NCBI GenBank assembly: GCA_001873365.1
Contig: MNYZ01000012.1
Location: 1-64,000 of the forward strand
DNA: 64,000 nucleotides
Reading direction: 5' to 3'
Origin: Oscillatoriales cyanobacterium CG2_30_40_61
GTDB lineage: Bacteria > Cyanobacteriota > Cyanobacteriia > Cyanobacteriales > Microcoleaceae
Positions 24,491-33,701 of the stretch are shown in pieces. The translations under genes and the position numbers were made by a program. A model generated the notes under the pieces. The model was not told the DNA's origin and did not search any database. It saw only the letters and a list, made by a program, of their open reading frames with translations. How positions within the stretch are numbered: position 1 is the first letter of the stretch; each line of letters opens with the position of its first letter.

Positions 24491-26218
24491 ATGGAAAATC
24501 AAGAACAAGTATCGGGAGCTTTTGCCTTAATTGATAGCCTCAAACGTCACGGTGTTAAACATATTTTTGGTTATCCCGGCGGGGCAAATTTACCGATTTA
24601 TGATCAACTTTATCGAGCAGAACAGGCGGGAGATTTACAACATATTCTAGTCCGCCATGAACAGGCTGCCGCCCACGCCGCCGATGGTTATGCCCGGGCA
24701 ACGGGTCGGGTGGGGGTCTGTTTGGCGACCTCTGGCCCCGGAGCCACAAACCTAGTCACGGGCTTGGCGACGGCTTATATGGACTCCGTGGCGATGGTGG
24801 CAATTACCGGACAAGTGCCACGGGGGTCTTTAGGGAGTGATGCCTTCCAAGAAATTGATATTTATGGGATCACATTACCCATTGTTAAACACTCTTATTT
24901 AGTGAGAAATCCGGCGGATATTTCTCGGATTGTGGCAGAGGCATTTCACTTAGCTAATAGTGGCCGACCCGGGCCAGTTTTAATTGATATTCCCAAGGAT
25001 GTGGGCATTGCTAAAATTGATTATCGTCCCGTTGAACCCGGTCAAGTTAAACTAATTGGATATAAGCCAACGGTGAAAGGAAATCCCCGCCAAATTCATC
25101 AAGCCTTAGAGTTAATTCAAAAGGCAAAAAAACCCCTATTATATGTCGGTGGGGGAGCGATTATTAGTAATTCCCATGCCGAAATTCAAGAATTAATAGA
25201 ACGATTTAAAATTCCGCTCACAACTACTTTAATGGGAAAAGGAATATTCAATGAAAATCATCCTTTATGTTTAGGAATGTTGGGAATGCACGGCACAGCA
25301 TACTCTAATTTTGCTGTCGCTGAATGTGATTTATTAATAGCTTTAGGGGTACGTTTTGATGACCGCGTGGCGGGTCAAGGCAATGACTTTGCGAAAAATG
25401 CCAAAGTCATTCATATTGATATTGATCCGGCGGAAGTGGGAAAAACACGCCAACCAGATGTTCCTATTGTGGGAGATGTGCGTCAAGTTTTAGTTGATTT
25501 GTTGCGTCACGCCCATGAATTAGGAGATAGTATCGATCCTGAAAAAACTCAGGATTGGTGTCAATATTTAGCCCAACTACGCTTAGAATATCCCTTGGAA
25601 ATTCCCCAACCAGAAACTGGAATTTCTCCTCAAGAAGTGATTGTAGAAATTGCTGGTCAAGCCCCCAATGCTTTTTACACAACGGATGTGGGACAACATC
25701 AAATGTGGTCGGCTCAATTCCTGAAAACCGAGCCGCGACGATGGATTTCTAGTGCAGGTTTAGGGACTATGGGTTATGGACTTCCGGCGGCAGTGGGTGT
25801 AAAAATAGCCTTACCCCAGGAACAGGTAATTTGCATTAGTGGGGATGGTAGTTTTCAAATGAATATGCAGGAGTTGGGAACTATTTCTCAATACAATGTG
25901 GGGATAAAAGTGATTATTTTAAATAATGGTTGGTTAGGCATGGTGCGCCAGTGGCAACATTTATTTTATGACGATCGCTATGAAGCCACGAATTTAGAAA
26001 AAGGTAGTCCCAATTTTGCTAAATTAGCCGACGTTTATAATATTAAATCCCTGAATATTTCACGACGGGAAGATTTAGCAAATGCGATCGCTGAATTATT
26101 AGCTAATGATGGCCCCATGTTATTAGATGTGCGGGTAACTCGGAATCAAGATTGTTTTCCTATGGTCGCTCCGGGTCATGGTAACGATGATATGATTGGT
26201 TTGAAACCTAAGAGTTAA
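24491..26218 (+). CDS. ilvB: Acetolactate synthase, large (catalytic) subunit
   Basis: The 575-residue product is a thiamine-diphosphate enzyme with the three usual domains: Pyr domain with [11 protein letters not shown] and the catalytic Glu in [19 protein letters not shown], a central FAD-binding domain ([12 protein letters not shown]) and the PP domain with the ThDP motif [15 protein letters not shown] and [12 protein letters not shown]. It makes acetolactate and acetohydroxybutyrate in valine/leucine/isoleucine synthesis, needing a small regulatory subunit (not in this window). A ggag ribosome-binding site precedes the ATG. The next gene starts 5 bases after the stop, so they form an operon. 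Confidence 0.95.
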   Translation: MENQEQVSGAFALIDSLKRHGVKHIFGYPGGANLPIYDQLYRAEQAGDLQHILVRHEQAAAHAADGYARATGRVGVCLATSGPGATNLVTGLATAYMDSVAMVAITGQVPRGSLGSDAFQEIDIYGITLPIVKHSYLVRNPADISRIVAEAFHLANSGRPGPVLIDIPKDVGIAKIDYRPVEPGQVKLIGYKPTVKGNPRQIHQALELIQKAKKPLLYVGGGAIISNSHAEIQELIERFKIPLTTTLMGKGIFNENHPLCLGMLGMHGTAYSNFAVAECDLLIALGVRFDDRVAGQGNDFAKNAKVIHIDIDPAEVGKTRQPDVPIVGDVRQVLVDLLRHAHELGDSIDPEKTQDWCQYLAQLRLEYPLEIPQPETGISPQEVIVEIAGQAPNAFYTTDVGQHQMWSAQFLKTEPRRWISSAGLGTMGYGLPAAVGVKIALPQEQVICISGDGSFQMNMQELGTISQYNVGIKVIILNNGWLGMVRQWQHLFYDDRYEATNLEKGSPNFAKLADVYNIKSLNISRREDLANAIAELLANDGPMLLDVRVTRNQDCFPMVAPGHGNDDMIGLKPKS

Positions 26219-26223
26219 AAACT

Positions 26224-27753
26224 ATGTTAGCCAGGGTTTGGAGTGCCTCTATTATTGGAATTGATGCGGTTAAAGTCGGGGTGGAAGTTGATATTTCCGG
26301 GGGACTGCCTAAAATCATGGTTTTGGGACTTCCCGATGCGGCGGTTCAAGAATCACGAGAACGGGTAAAAGCGACTTTAAAAAATGCCGGATACGCCTTC
26401 CCGATGCGAAATATTATAATTAACTTAACCCCGGCGGATTTACGCAAAGAAGGGCCGAGTTTTGACTTACCAATTAGTCTGGGAATTTTAGCCGCATCGG
26501 AACAAATTAAGGCTGATTTGTTGGGGGATTTTTTATTTTTAGGAGAGGTGAGTTTAGACGGAGGATTAAGACCCGTTGCCGGGGTACTTCCGATCGCCGT
26601 AGCAGCCGAAAAAATGGGAATTACCGGGTTAGTTGTTCCTGAAGATAATGTTCAAGAAGCGGCTGTTGTTCAGGGATTATCGGTTTATGGATTTAAAAAT
26701 TTATTAGATGTTACAGATTTTTTAAATCATCCCAGTGCTTATCAACCCGTTAAATTAACCGCATCGGATTTATTATCTCAAAAAACAACAATTGGCTTAG
26801 ATTTAAGTGAAGTTAAAGGACAAGCCCACGCTAGACGGGCGTTAGAAATTGCGGCAACCGGAGGACATAATTTAATTTTTGTCGGGCCGCCTGGGAGTGG
26901 AAAAACTATGTTAGCCCGGCGTTTACCTGGGATTTTACCCCCGTTAAGTTTTGAAGAATCCTTAGAAGTGACTCGGATTTATTCGGTGGCGGGACTATTA
27001 AAAAATCGGGGAACTTTGGTGAGCGATCGCCCCTTTAGAAGTCCCCATCATTCCGCTTCTGGCCCGGCTTTAGTTGGGGGAGGAACCTATCCGAAACCAG
27101 GGGAGATTTCTTTAGCTCACCGAGGTATTTTGTTCGCCGATGAATTAACAGAATTTAAACGGGATGTTTTAGAGTTTTTAAGACAACCTTTAGAGGATGG
27201 ATTTGTTACGGTTTCTCGCACGAAACAATCGGTAATTTTTCCGGCTAAATTTACTTTAGTTGCGAGTACCAATCCCTGTCCCTGCGGTTATTATGGGGAT
27301 ACTATTCAACCTTGTACTTGTTCGCCTCGTCAACGAGAACAATATTGGGCAAAATTATCGGGGCCTTTGATGGATCGGATTGATTTACAAGTAGCCGTTA
27401 ATCGATTAAAACCGGAGGAAATTTTACAACAATCTCAAGGAGAAAATTCTGCTAATATTCGACAACGAGTAATCACAGCCCGCGAGCGAACTTTTCAACG
27501 CTTTCAGGATGAACCCCAGTTAAAATCAAATGCGGAAATGCAAAGTCGCCATATTCAAAAATGGTGTAAATTGGATACGGTCGGACAGAGTTTATTAGAA
27601 AATGCGATTAGGAAATTAGGGCTATCAGCAAGAGCCAGCGATCGGATTTTAAAAGTTGCTCGCACCATTGCTGATTTATCGGGGGAAGATAATATTAAAC
27701 CCGCCCATATTGCCGAGGCAATTCAATACCGAACTATTGACAGAATGCAGTAA
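26224..27753 (+). CDS. comM: YifB/ComM-type Mg-chelatase-like AAA+ ATPase
   Basis: The 509-residue product has an N-terminal Lon-substrate-like domain (ARVWSASIIGIDAVKV, GLPDAAVQESRERVKATL, LTPADLRKEGPSFDLPI), a P-loop FVGPPGSGKTMLARRLPGI, a Walker B GILFADELTEF and a zinc-like TNPCPCGYYGDTIQPCTC motif, ending with the lid domain GLSARASDRILKVARTIADL. The family includes ComM, a helicase that promotes branch migration in natural transformation. It is 5 bases downstream of ilvB; a metabolic link is not expected. Confidence 0.92.
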   Translation: MLARVWSASIIGIDAVKVGVEVDISGGLPKIMVLGLPDAAVQESRERVKATLKNAGYAFPMRNIIINLTPADLRKEGPSFDLPISLGILAASEQIKADLLGDFLFLGEVSLDGGLRPVAGVLPIAVAAEKMGITGLVVPEDNVQEAAVVQGLSVYGFKNLLDVTDFLNHPSAYQPVKLTASDLLSQKTTIGLDLSEVKGQAHARRALEIAATGGHNLIFVGPPGSGKTMLARRLPGILPPLSFEESLEVTRIYSVAGLLKNRGTLVSDRPFRSPHHSASGPALVGGGTYPKPGEISLAHRGILFADELTEFKRDVLEFLRQPLEDGFVTVSRTKQSVIFPAKFTLVASTNPCPCGYYGDTIQPCTCSPRQREQYWAKLSGPLMDRIDLQVAVNRLKPEEILQQSQGENSANIRQRVITARERTFQRFQDEPQLKSNAEMQSRHIQKWCKLDTVGQSLLENAIRKLGLSARASDRILKVARTIADLSGEDNIKPAHIAEAIQYRTIDRMQ

Positions 27754-27787
27754 ATTTTAATTTCGGTTTTGAGTCAGTTTGGATAGT

Positions 27788-28564
27788 TCACGCCTGTTTG
27801 ACAAATCGAATAATTTCTCTAACATGATTGAGAAATTGTCCATCGGTGGTTAATTGGGCGATCGCATTTTTAGCTTCTTTTTCTAATCGGTCATGTTCGG
27901 ATAAATTAGTCGCTTTTAAAGTTTCTAAATCTGCTGTTAATCGGGTTAAATCTTGACGGGTTGCTTGCCATCTTTGTTCCTGTTCAGAAGCCCAAGAATC
28001 CGCATATTTGAGGTTTAATTGGCGTTGTAATTCTTTCAAAGTTAATTCTACAGTTTCAAAGCGATTTCGCAGTTCTACCACATCCTCACGGGGATAGGAT
28101 ATTTGACGGCGAACCATAGCTAATCGGATTGATAAATATTGGTAAGCCCGCACCGAGGGCCGGACAATTGTTAATAATAAAGCTGCCCCCGCACCCCAAT
28201 AACCCACCAAACTAATTCCCGACCAAGCTAACCCATAAAGTCCTAAAGTTGATAATAGATGTAAACCTAAAGCCACCCCCAGGGAACGTCGGCTTAACCC
28301 TGTTACATATTCCACTTGTTTGGCTTCAACGGGAATACCTTTTTTTTTCGATTCTTCTGCTTCGGCTAAAACTTCTTTAGCTTCAAAATGAATAGTCCAA
28401 GGAACGGTTACAATTAATAATAACCACCAAAAAATCGCACAGCCAATTACCCAATCTAAAAAAGTTCCTGCCGAAATATGTAACCATTGTAGCACACTAA
28501 ACAAAATTAACAAAATGATCGTTAATCCCAAACCAAAAAAACCATAATTAAACTGTATTCTCAT
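27788..28564 (-). CDS. Membrane protein with C-terminal coiled coil
   Basis: The 258-residue product has four hydrophobic segments (about 10-28, 35-58, 95-112 and 117-135) and then a soluble helical region (about 150-240) with charged heptads that should form a coiled coil (VVELRNRFETVELTLKEL). I do not recognise the family. It is convergent with the comM gene, whose stop is 34 bases away, and divergent from the CobA-HemD gene. Confidence 0.65.
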   Translation of the reverse strand: MRIQFNYGFFGLGLTIILLILFSVLQWLHISAGTFLDWVIGCAIFWWLLLIVTVPWTIHFEAKEVLAEAEESKKKGIPVEAKQVEYVTGLSRRSLGVALGLHLLSTLGLYGLAWSGISLVGYWGAGAALLLTIVRPSVRAYQYLSIRLAMVRRQISYPREDVVELRNRFETVELTLKELQRQLNLKYADSWASEQEQRWQATRQDLTRLTADLETLKATNLSEHDRLEKEAKNAIAQLTTDGQFLNHVREIIRFVKQA

Positions 28565-28763
28565 GGTAATTAACCCTAATTCATTATAGATGAAATTGAG
28601 CGATCGCTTTCTATTTAAAAGTAGGATTTTCCCGCTCTCTTTTAATCCCGATTATGGATAACAATATTCAGATGGCGATCGCCTCTGTGACACTTCTTAA
28701 AGTTTCACACCCTGAAATTAGGATAAAATTAGATTGTCACCTTAATTTTTATAAAATTTATCA

Positions 28764-30362
28764 ATGATTAACCCAACTGGAAAAGTTTATTTAATCGGGG
28801 CTGGACTAGGAGAAATTGCCTATCTTACCCTACAAGCAAAACAATTACTTTCCCAAGCAGAAGTAATTATTTATGATGCTTTAGTTGATGATTCTATTCT
28901 GACTTTAGCCCCTCAAAATAGTTTAAAATTAGAAGTCGGAAAACGAGGTGGAAAACCGAGTTCAACTCAGGCAGAAATTAATCAATTATTAGTTGAATAT
29001 TGTCAATTAGGAAAACAAGTTATTCGTTTAAAAGGAGGTGATCCTTTTATTTTTGGACGCACCACTTCCGAAATTCAAGCCTTAATTGAATCCCAATGTC
29101 AATTTGAAGTAATCCCCGGACTTTCTTCGGCTTTGGCGGCTCCAACTCTTGCCCATATTCCCCTAACTGACCCGGTAATGAGTCGGTGTTTTGCCGTCCT
29201 CACTGCCCATGATTTAGAGGCCTTAGATTGGCAAATTGTTTCCCAGATAGAAACCCTAGTTATTCTAATGGGAGGACGGAATTTAGCCGAAATTGTCCAT
29301 CAACTTTTACGCCATGAACGACTCCCCCAAACCCCAATTGCTATTATTCAATCGGGCGGTTGTCCGCAACAAAAAGTTTGGGTTGGCAGATTAAATGATA
29401 TTGTAGAAATAACAGCCAATCAATCCCTCTCTCCCTGTGTAATTGTGGTGGGTGAAGTCGTCCGGTTACGGGATTTTATTAACCCAGATCAATACCCTTG
29501 GCAACAGGAAAAACAGTCTAAAAATTCTATTTTAAATTCGGTTAATATGAAACTACCTCTATTCGGTAAAACTATATTAGTGACTCGTTCTATCGAACAA
29601 TCGAGTCTCCAAAGTGACTTATTAAAAGCTCAAGGAGCAATTGTTATTGAAATGCCCGCTTTAGTAATTACACCTCCGTCGAGTTGGGAGAGTTTAGATC
29701 AAGCTATTGTACAATTAGAAAATAGTTTTGATTGGTTAATTTTAACTTCTTCTAATGGAGTAGAATACTTTTTTAATCGCTTAATTGCTCTGGGAAAAGA
29801 TACCCGCAGTTTAAATCAAATTAAAATCGCCGTAGTCGGAAAAAAAACCGCCGCCAGTTTGCAAGAACTTTGTTTAAAACCTGATTTTATTCCGCCGGAT
29901 TTTATAGCAGATTCCCTAGTTGAACATTTCCCAGAGTCATTAGCAGGAAAAAGAATTTTATTTCCCAGAGTTGAAACCGGAGGACGGGAAATTTTAGTAC
30001 AGGAATTAACTGCAAAAGGAGCAATCATCACAGAAGTTTCTGCCTATGAATCCGGTTGTCCTGAGAGGATTTCGCCTGAAGTTTTAGAGGCGTTACAAAC
30101 TAAAAAAATTGATGTGATTACTTTTGCTAGTTCTAAAACCGTTAAAAATTTCTGTCAACTGATTCAAACCCTACCGGAACAATCTTTAACCCCGGATTAT
30201 TTAGATACAATTTGTATTGCTTCGATTGGCCCCCAAACCTCTAAAAGCTGTCAAAGTTTGTTGGGACGGGTAGACATTGAAGCGCGAGAATATACTTTAG
30301 AAGGATTAACTCAAGCAATTATTAATCACTCAGTCTGTGCAGCAGATGTTTCTGCCTACTAA
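28764..30362 (+). CDS. cobA-hemD: CobA-HemD fusion: uroporphyrinogen-III methyltransferase / synthase
   Basis: The first 250 residues are an AdoMet-dependent uroporphyrinogen-III C-methyltransferase: GKVYLIGAGLGEIAYLT, YDALVDDSIL, RLKGGDPFIFGR and VIPGLSSALAA. Residues from about 265 are uroporphyrinogen-III synthase: FGKTILVTRSIEQSS, DWLILTSSNGVEYF, RILFPRVETGGREILVQEL and ITFASSKTVKNF. HemD closes hydroxymethylbilane to uro'gen III, and CobA sends it to precorrin-2 for siroheme/cobalamin. The fusion places the branch-point enzymes on one chain. Fused forms are known in other bacteria. The ATG at 28764 gives the full CobA N-terminus. Confidence 0.9.
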   Translation: MINPTGKVYLIGAGLGEIAYLTLQAKQLLSQAEVIIYDALVDDSILTLAPQNSLKLEVGKRGGKPSSTQAEINQLLVEYCQLGKQVIRLKGGDPFIFGRTTSEIQALIESQCQFEVIPGLSSALAAPTLAHIPLTDPVMSRCFAVLTAHDLEALDWQIVSQIETLVILMGGRNLAEIVHQLLRHERLPQTPIAIIQSGGCPQQKVWVGRLNDIVEITANQSLSPCVIVVGEVVRLRDFINPDQYPWQQEKQSKNSILNSVNMKLPLFGKTILVTRSIEQSSLQSDLLKAQGAIVIEMPALVITPPSSWESLDQAIVQLENSFDWLILTSSNGVEYFFNRLIALGKDTRSLNQIKIAVVGKKTAASLQELCLKPDFIPPDFIADSLVEHFPESLAGKRILFPRVETGGREILVQELTAKGAIITEVSAYESGCPERISPEVLEALQTKKIDVITFASSKTVKNFCQLIQTLPEQSLTPDYLDTICIASIGPQTSKSCQSLLGRVDIEAREYTLEGLTQAIINHSVCAADVSAY

Positions 30363-30410
30363 TTCCTTTTACTCAAGATTCAATTAAGTAACCCGGTTTC
30401 TGAACCTCAT

Positions 30411-30824
30411 TTATTCAGAAAATCTATCAACAAACCTATCTGGAGTCAGAATTTCTATAGATTGAAAAGGATTTAACACCAATAAATCCAAATCGCCTGT
30501 AATAATTATATTAGCATTACCAGCCAACTCTAAAAACTTATTATCTTTTTCATCTCGACAAACAGTGATTGTTTCTGTAATATTTACTAACTGGGATGTA
30601 CTGATAAATTTAAGCAAAAACACTCGTCTTTCTTCCTGAGAAAGATACTTGTCAAACTTGGAACGATTTAGAACTCGCTCTAATTCCTTGAAAGTTGGTT
30701 CAGAATATAAAATTATTCCTGGCTTTTCCGCCAATTCTAACGCTTGAAAAGGGACTGAAGATTTAAAGAACAAAGCACTGATTAAAACATTCGTATCCAT
30801 GACAAATCTATTCGTCATTGTCAT
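30411..30824 (-). CDS. PIN-domain toxin (VapC-like, TIGR00305 type)
   Basis: The 137-residue product is a PIN ribonuclease: the first acidic residue is in RFVMDTNVLISALFF, later acidic residues in EPTFKELERVL and RDEKDNKFLELA, and the terminal ITGDLDLLVL carries the last Asp. The arrangement NVLISALFF...EKDNKFLELA is typical of the putative toxin group TIGR00305. Its start overlaps the 3' end of the upstream small gene by 17 bases, the usual antitoxin-toxin layout. Probable role: endoribonuclease toxin. Confidence 0.82.
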   Translation of the reverse strand: MTMTNRFVMDTNVLISALFFKSSVPFQALELAEKPGIILYSEPTFKELERVLNRSKFDKYLSQEERRVFLLKFISTSQLVNITETITVCRDEKDNKFLELAGNANIIITGDLDLLVLNPFQSIEILTPDRFVDRFSE

Positions 30825-31035
30825 CTGCTAAAATATCTTGTAAAATTTCTGGTGTTAAGCCTCGCTGTTGTGCTTTGTCTGAAATTTTTGCCATCACCTC
30901 AGTCAAAGTCTTGCTGTATAATTTTTCTCTCAAAAATAATTGAATAATATCACTTAGCTGTTTCTGAATTTCCGGGTTAGCCTGTTCAAATACCGCTTTA
31001 ATTTCTTCATCAACTTGCAGAATAATACTAGCCAT
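30808..31035 (-). CDS. Antitoxin of the PIN toxin at 30411-30824
   Basis: From the ATG at 31035 the product is 75 residues: an N-terminal strand-like MASIILQVDEEIKAVFEQAN, a helical middle (IQKQLSDIIQLFLREKL) and an acidic tail (DILADDNDE). The size, acidic tail and 17-base overlap with the toxin gene identify it as the antitoxin; no DNA-binding family can be named with certainty. A TTG at 31056 would add seven residues. Confidence 0.7.
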   Translation of the reverse strand: MASIILQVDEEIKAVFEQANPEIQKQLSDIIQLFLREKLYSKTLTEVMAKISDKAQQRGLTPEILQDILADDNDE

Positions 31036-31056
31036 AGTTTTCTTTATAATTGGCAA

Positions 31057-31508
31057 TTTTAATTGATTATCTCATAAGATTATAGCACAACATCACCCCC
31101 GAAAACAACTGAAACTCATCCACAACTTGCTCATCTGCACTGATGGGGGAAGCTAAAGCCCAACTACAAACATTCTCCAGATAAAACTTTAGGTTCAGAT
31201 TGCTCGTATTTTGGCTTCTCAAAGGTTTCCCCGGTTTTGACGCCTAATTGATTAGACAGATCATAAAAACGAGAAAATATCCCCTGAACATACCACGGCA
31301 TCTTGCTTCTGGCGATGAGAAACTTTGAGAGCCAAACAGCTATGACCAGAAAAATCTCTAGGAGGGAGTCAGAAATGTTATATTGTTTGTACAGAATTGA
31401 TATTAGCTTAAGATAGAATTAAGAAAAATGATGAACAAAATTAAGTCAATTTACGTCCATAAATAATATTGTCCTCTTGCTGATTTTTTCGGAAATTTTT
31501 TCAGGGTA
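31057..31508. other. 452-base intergenic stretch with a 45-residue ORF
   Basis: Between the antitoxin gene and the trypsin-TPR gene no conserved gene is visible. A minus-strand ORF at 31301-31164 reads MPWYVQGIFSRFYDLSNQLG and then 25 more residues to a stop. The phrase QGIFSRFYDLSNQLGVKTGE looks protein-like, so this may be the remnant of a longer gene or a real small protein. I recognise no family. Confidence 0.4.
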
Positions 31509-31553
31509 ATGGATAATGGAAAATCAAGCCCATTCATACGGAGGAGTTGCATC

Positions 31554-32741
31554 ATGGGTTTAGGGTCGTTTTCATCTGATTCCCTGCTTTATCTACTAAC
31601 GGGAACAGCAACGGTTGTCACCCTGGTGGTTAGTCAATCAACAATTGTTATGGCAAAAACGGCCCAACAGGTGGCAGAAATTGCCGAACCCATTACCGTG
31701 CAAATTAATAGTCCGTTAGGAGATGGGTCGGGGGTAATTATTGCTAAAAATAACAGGGTTTATACGGTTTTAACAGTGAATCATGTTGTAGAAGATCCAA
31801 ATGTTAAATATACTGTGCGAACTTCCGATGGCAATAGTCATCCCCAGATCAAAATTGTTCGGCTACAAAATGATGATCAAGAACCGGATTTAGCGATTAT
31901 TCAATTTGAAAGTTCTCAAAACTATCCAATTGCCACATTAGGTAATTCTGAACAAGCGGTTATTGGCGCTCAGATTTATGTTTATGGATATCCCGCCACC
32001 GGGGGATTAACCGGAGTAGAAAGGGAACCCGAATTATCCCCAGGATTGGTGACAAGTCGCCCAAAAAGTCGTCCAGAAGGCTATAATTTACGCTATCAAG
32101 CGGTGACTTGGAGTGGGATGAGTGGGGGGCCGGTTTTTGATTCGGAAGCCCGGGTGGTGGGCTTACATGGACAGGGGGAATTTGGCTTTGCTCAAACCAG
32201 TTCCGGTGATGTGGCTCCGATTAAAACCGGATTTAATGCGGCAGTTCCGATTAATTTATTTATTGTAAAATTATTAGAAACGGGCTTAAAATCATCGGAT
32301 TTAGTTATTGATGAAAAACTCCCAGAAGCTAACCCGGTTTCCTTGGATTTTCCAAAAACCTATCAGGCTTTTTATTTTCAAGGATTAACTTTATTAGATC
32401 AAGGAGAAACCTGGGATGCGATTGATGCTTTTAATCAAGCCATTGCATTAAATCCGAACAATCCTGAAGCCTATTTTAATCGCGGAATTGCCCGGACTCT
32501 TTTAGCCGCTAATATTGGTGAACCCACTCGCGCCCCTAATCCAATTGAGGATTATACTGAAGCCATTCGTTTAAATCCTGGTTTTGCCGATGCCTATTAT
32601 AATCGAGCTTTAGCCTATCTGAAATTGAGGAATAAAGTTAACGCTAGATCGGATTTTCAAAAAGCGGCGGAACTCTATGATAAATTAGGTCGAAAAGCAG
32701 CCCATCAAGAGGTGTTAAATCGTCTCCAAGAACTTAAATAA
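31554..32741 (+). CDS. Trypsin-like serine protease with C-terminal TPR repeats
   Basis: The 395-residue product starts at the ATG at 31554, which has a good ggagg ribosome-binding site nine bases upstream; the in-frame ATG at 31509 does not. It has an N-terminal signal segment (LLYLLTGTATVVTLVVSQS), then a chymotrypsin-fold domain with the triad His in VNHVVED, Asp in EPDLAIIQF and Ser in WSGMSGGPVFD, and from about residue 275 at least two TPR repeats (AIDAFNQAIALNPNNPEAYF and YTEAIRLNPGFADAYYNRA). It is probably an exported protease or sensor with TPR-mediated partner binding. It has no PDZ domain, so it is not a classical HtrA/DegP. Confidence 0.85.
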   Translation: MGLGSFSSDSLLYLLTGTATVVTLVVSQSTIVMAKTAQQVAEIAEPITVQINSPLGDGSGVIIAKNNRVYTVLTVNHVVEDPNVKYTVRTSDGNSHPQIKIVRLQNDDQEPDLAIIQFESSQNYPIATLGNSEQAVIGAQIYVYGYPATGGLTGVEREPELSPGLVTSRPKSRPEGYNLRYQAVTWSGMSGGPVFDSEARVVGLHGQGEFGFAQTSSGDVAPIKTGFNAAVPINLFIVKLLETGLKSSDLVIDEKLPEANPVSLDFPKTYQAFYFQGLTLLDQGETWDAIDAFNQAIALNPNNPEAYFNRGIARTLLAANIGEPTRAPNPIEDYTEAIRLNPGFADAYYNRALAYLKLRNKVNARSDFQKAAELYDKLGRKAAHQEVLNRLQELK

Positions 32742-32803
32742 TTTACTGTTTTTTTGGGTGCTATATTCGATTTTATCATCTTTATAGGGTATAATAAGTT
32801 TAT

Positions 32804-32846
32804 AACCCTGAGTAGGAGCAGTTCTCCTGCCAGACCAGGGTTTTTC
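32804..32846 (+). terminator. Terminator after the protease-TPR gene
   Basis: accctg and cagggt bracket an inner inverted repeat (aggag / ctcct), and the right arm is followed by ttttt. It lies 63 bases after the protease-TPR stop codon, as expected for an intrinsic terminator. Confidence 0.6.
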
Positions 32847-32934
32847 TAACTTAAAATTCTCCGTTGTCTAATATTGGGACAGTTAACGGTAGGATGTTAA
32901 ATTAATAACTGATTTATTGACAGAGGAAAAAAAC

Positions 32935-33114
32935 ATGGATGCCAATACTATTAGAGAAAGAGTTGCTTTAATTGAAGGTAAACGAGAATCCCTCGTTAAA
33001 CTTTTGGATAAACCCAATTTAGGAACTCTTAGAATAGACGTTAATCAAGCCTTAGAAGAAATTGACGAATTAATTGAAGAATTTAAGCGGACTTTTCCGA
33101 ATTCTGATCAATAA
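32935..33114 (+). CDS. Small helical protein of unknown function
   Basis: From the ATG at 32935 (preceded by gagg) the product is 59 residues, mostly helical and charged (RERVALIEGKRESLVKLLDK, LEEIDELIEEFKRTFP). An upstream in-frame TTG at 32917 would add six residues. I do not recognise a family. The codon pattern, ribosome-binding site and clean ends make it a likely real gene. Confidence 0.6.
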   Translation: MDANTIRERVALIEGKRESLVKLLDKPNLGTLRIDVNQALEEIDELIEEFKRTFPNSDQ

Positions 33115-33284
33115 TTAACGGTCAATTATTTTCTATGACTAATAGGGAATAGGCAATAAAATACTTTCCTATTGACCATTGCTCCTTCCCTATTTCCCTC
33201 AGATGGGTGTTTTTATCCTAGAGTAAATTACCCTAAATTTCTGCAAACTTGACCGACCGTTCCTTGTTAAAATCCTGAATATTC

Positions 33285-33683
33285 ATGACATTAGATCATA
33301 CAAAAATAGAAGCAACTGTTTCTTTAGAATGGGCTGAACAACTGCATCAATTATCCCTAGAAACCGGACATTCCTTAGAAGAATTAATTCAAGAAGCCCT
33401 TGGTCAGTATTTAGATAAAACTAGAGTGTCTTTGAGTAGTCAGTCCGTCGATGTAGAATATTTTAATCTGCAAAAAGAATTATTAGATTTACAGAAAAAA
33501 GTTAAATCCTTAGAAGCGTTATCAAATCAAGTAGCTAAACTAGAAGCTAAACTACTGGGTATTGAAAAAATCGTGATTCCTAAACCTTCTCTTTCCCCTA
33601 TTTCTAATTTTTCCCAAGTTTTAACCGATAATAATGATCAGGATGAGCCGGATGAAGTTCTGACGGATTTTTTAGTGGATTAG
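33285..33683 (+). CDS. RHH-like protein with coiled coil
   Basis: The 132-residue product begins with a ribbon-helix-helix-like segment (EATVSLEWAEQLHQLSLETG, SLEELIQEALGQYL) followed by a coiled coil (about 55-90, LQKELLDLQKKVKSLEALSN) and an acidic tail. RHH domains bind DNA as dimers, often as antitoxins or small regulators. No toxin gene is adjacent. Its stop is 18 bases from the convergent DALR gene, with a small hairpin (agccctaaagggct) between. Confidence 0.6.
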   Translation: MTLDHTKIEATVSLEWAEQLHQLSLETGHSLEELIQEALGQYLDKTRVSLSSQSVDVEYFNLQKELLDLQKKVKSLEALSNQVAKLEAKLLGIEKIVIPKPSLSPISNFSQVLTDNNDQDEPDEVLTDFLVD

Positions 33684-33701
33684 TTAGCCCTAAAGGGCTG
33701 A

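Noticed and set aside
24555-24749. Arg/Pro/Gly-rich minus-strand frame inside ilvB
   Set aside because: A shadow of the well-conserved acetolactate synthase gene.
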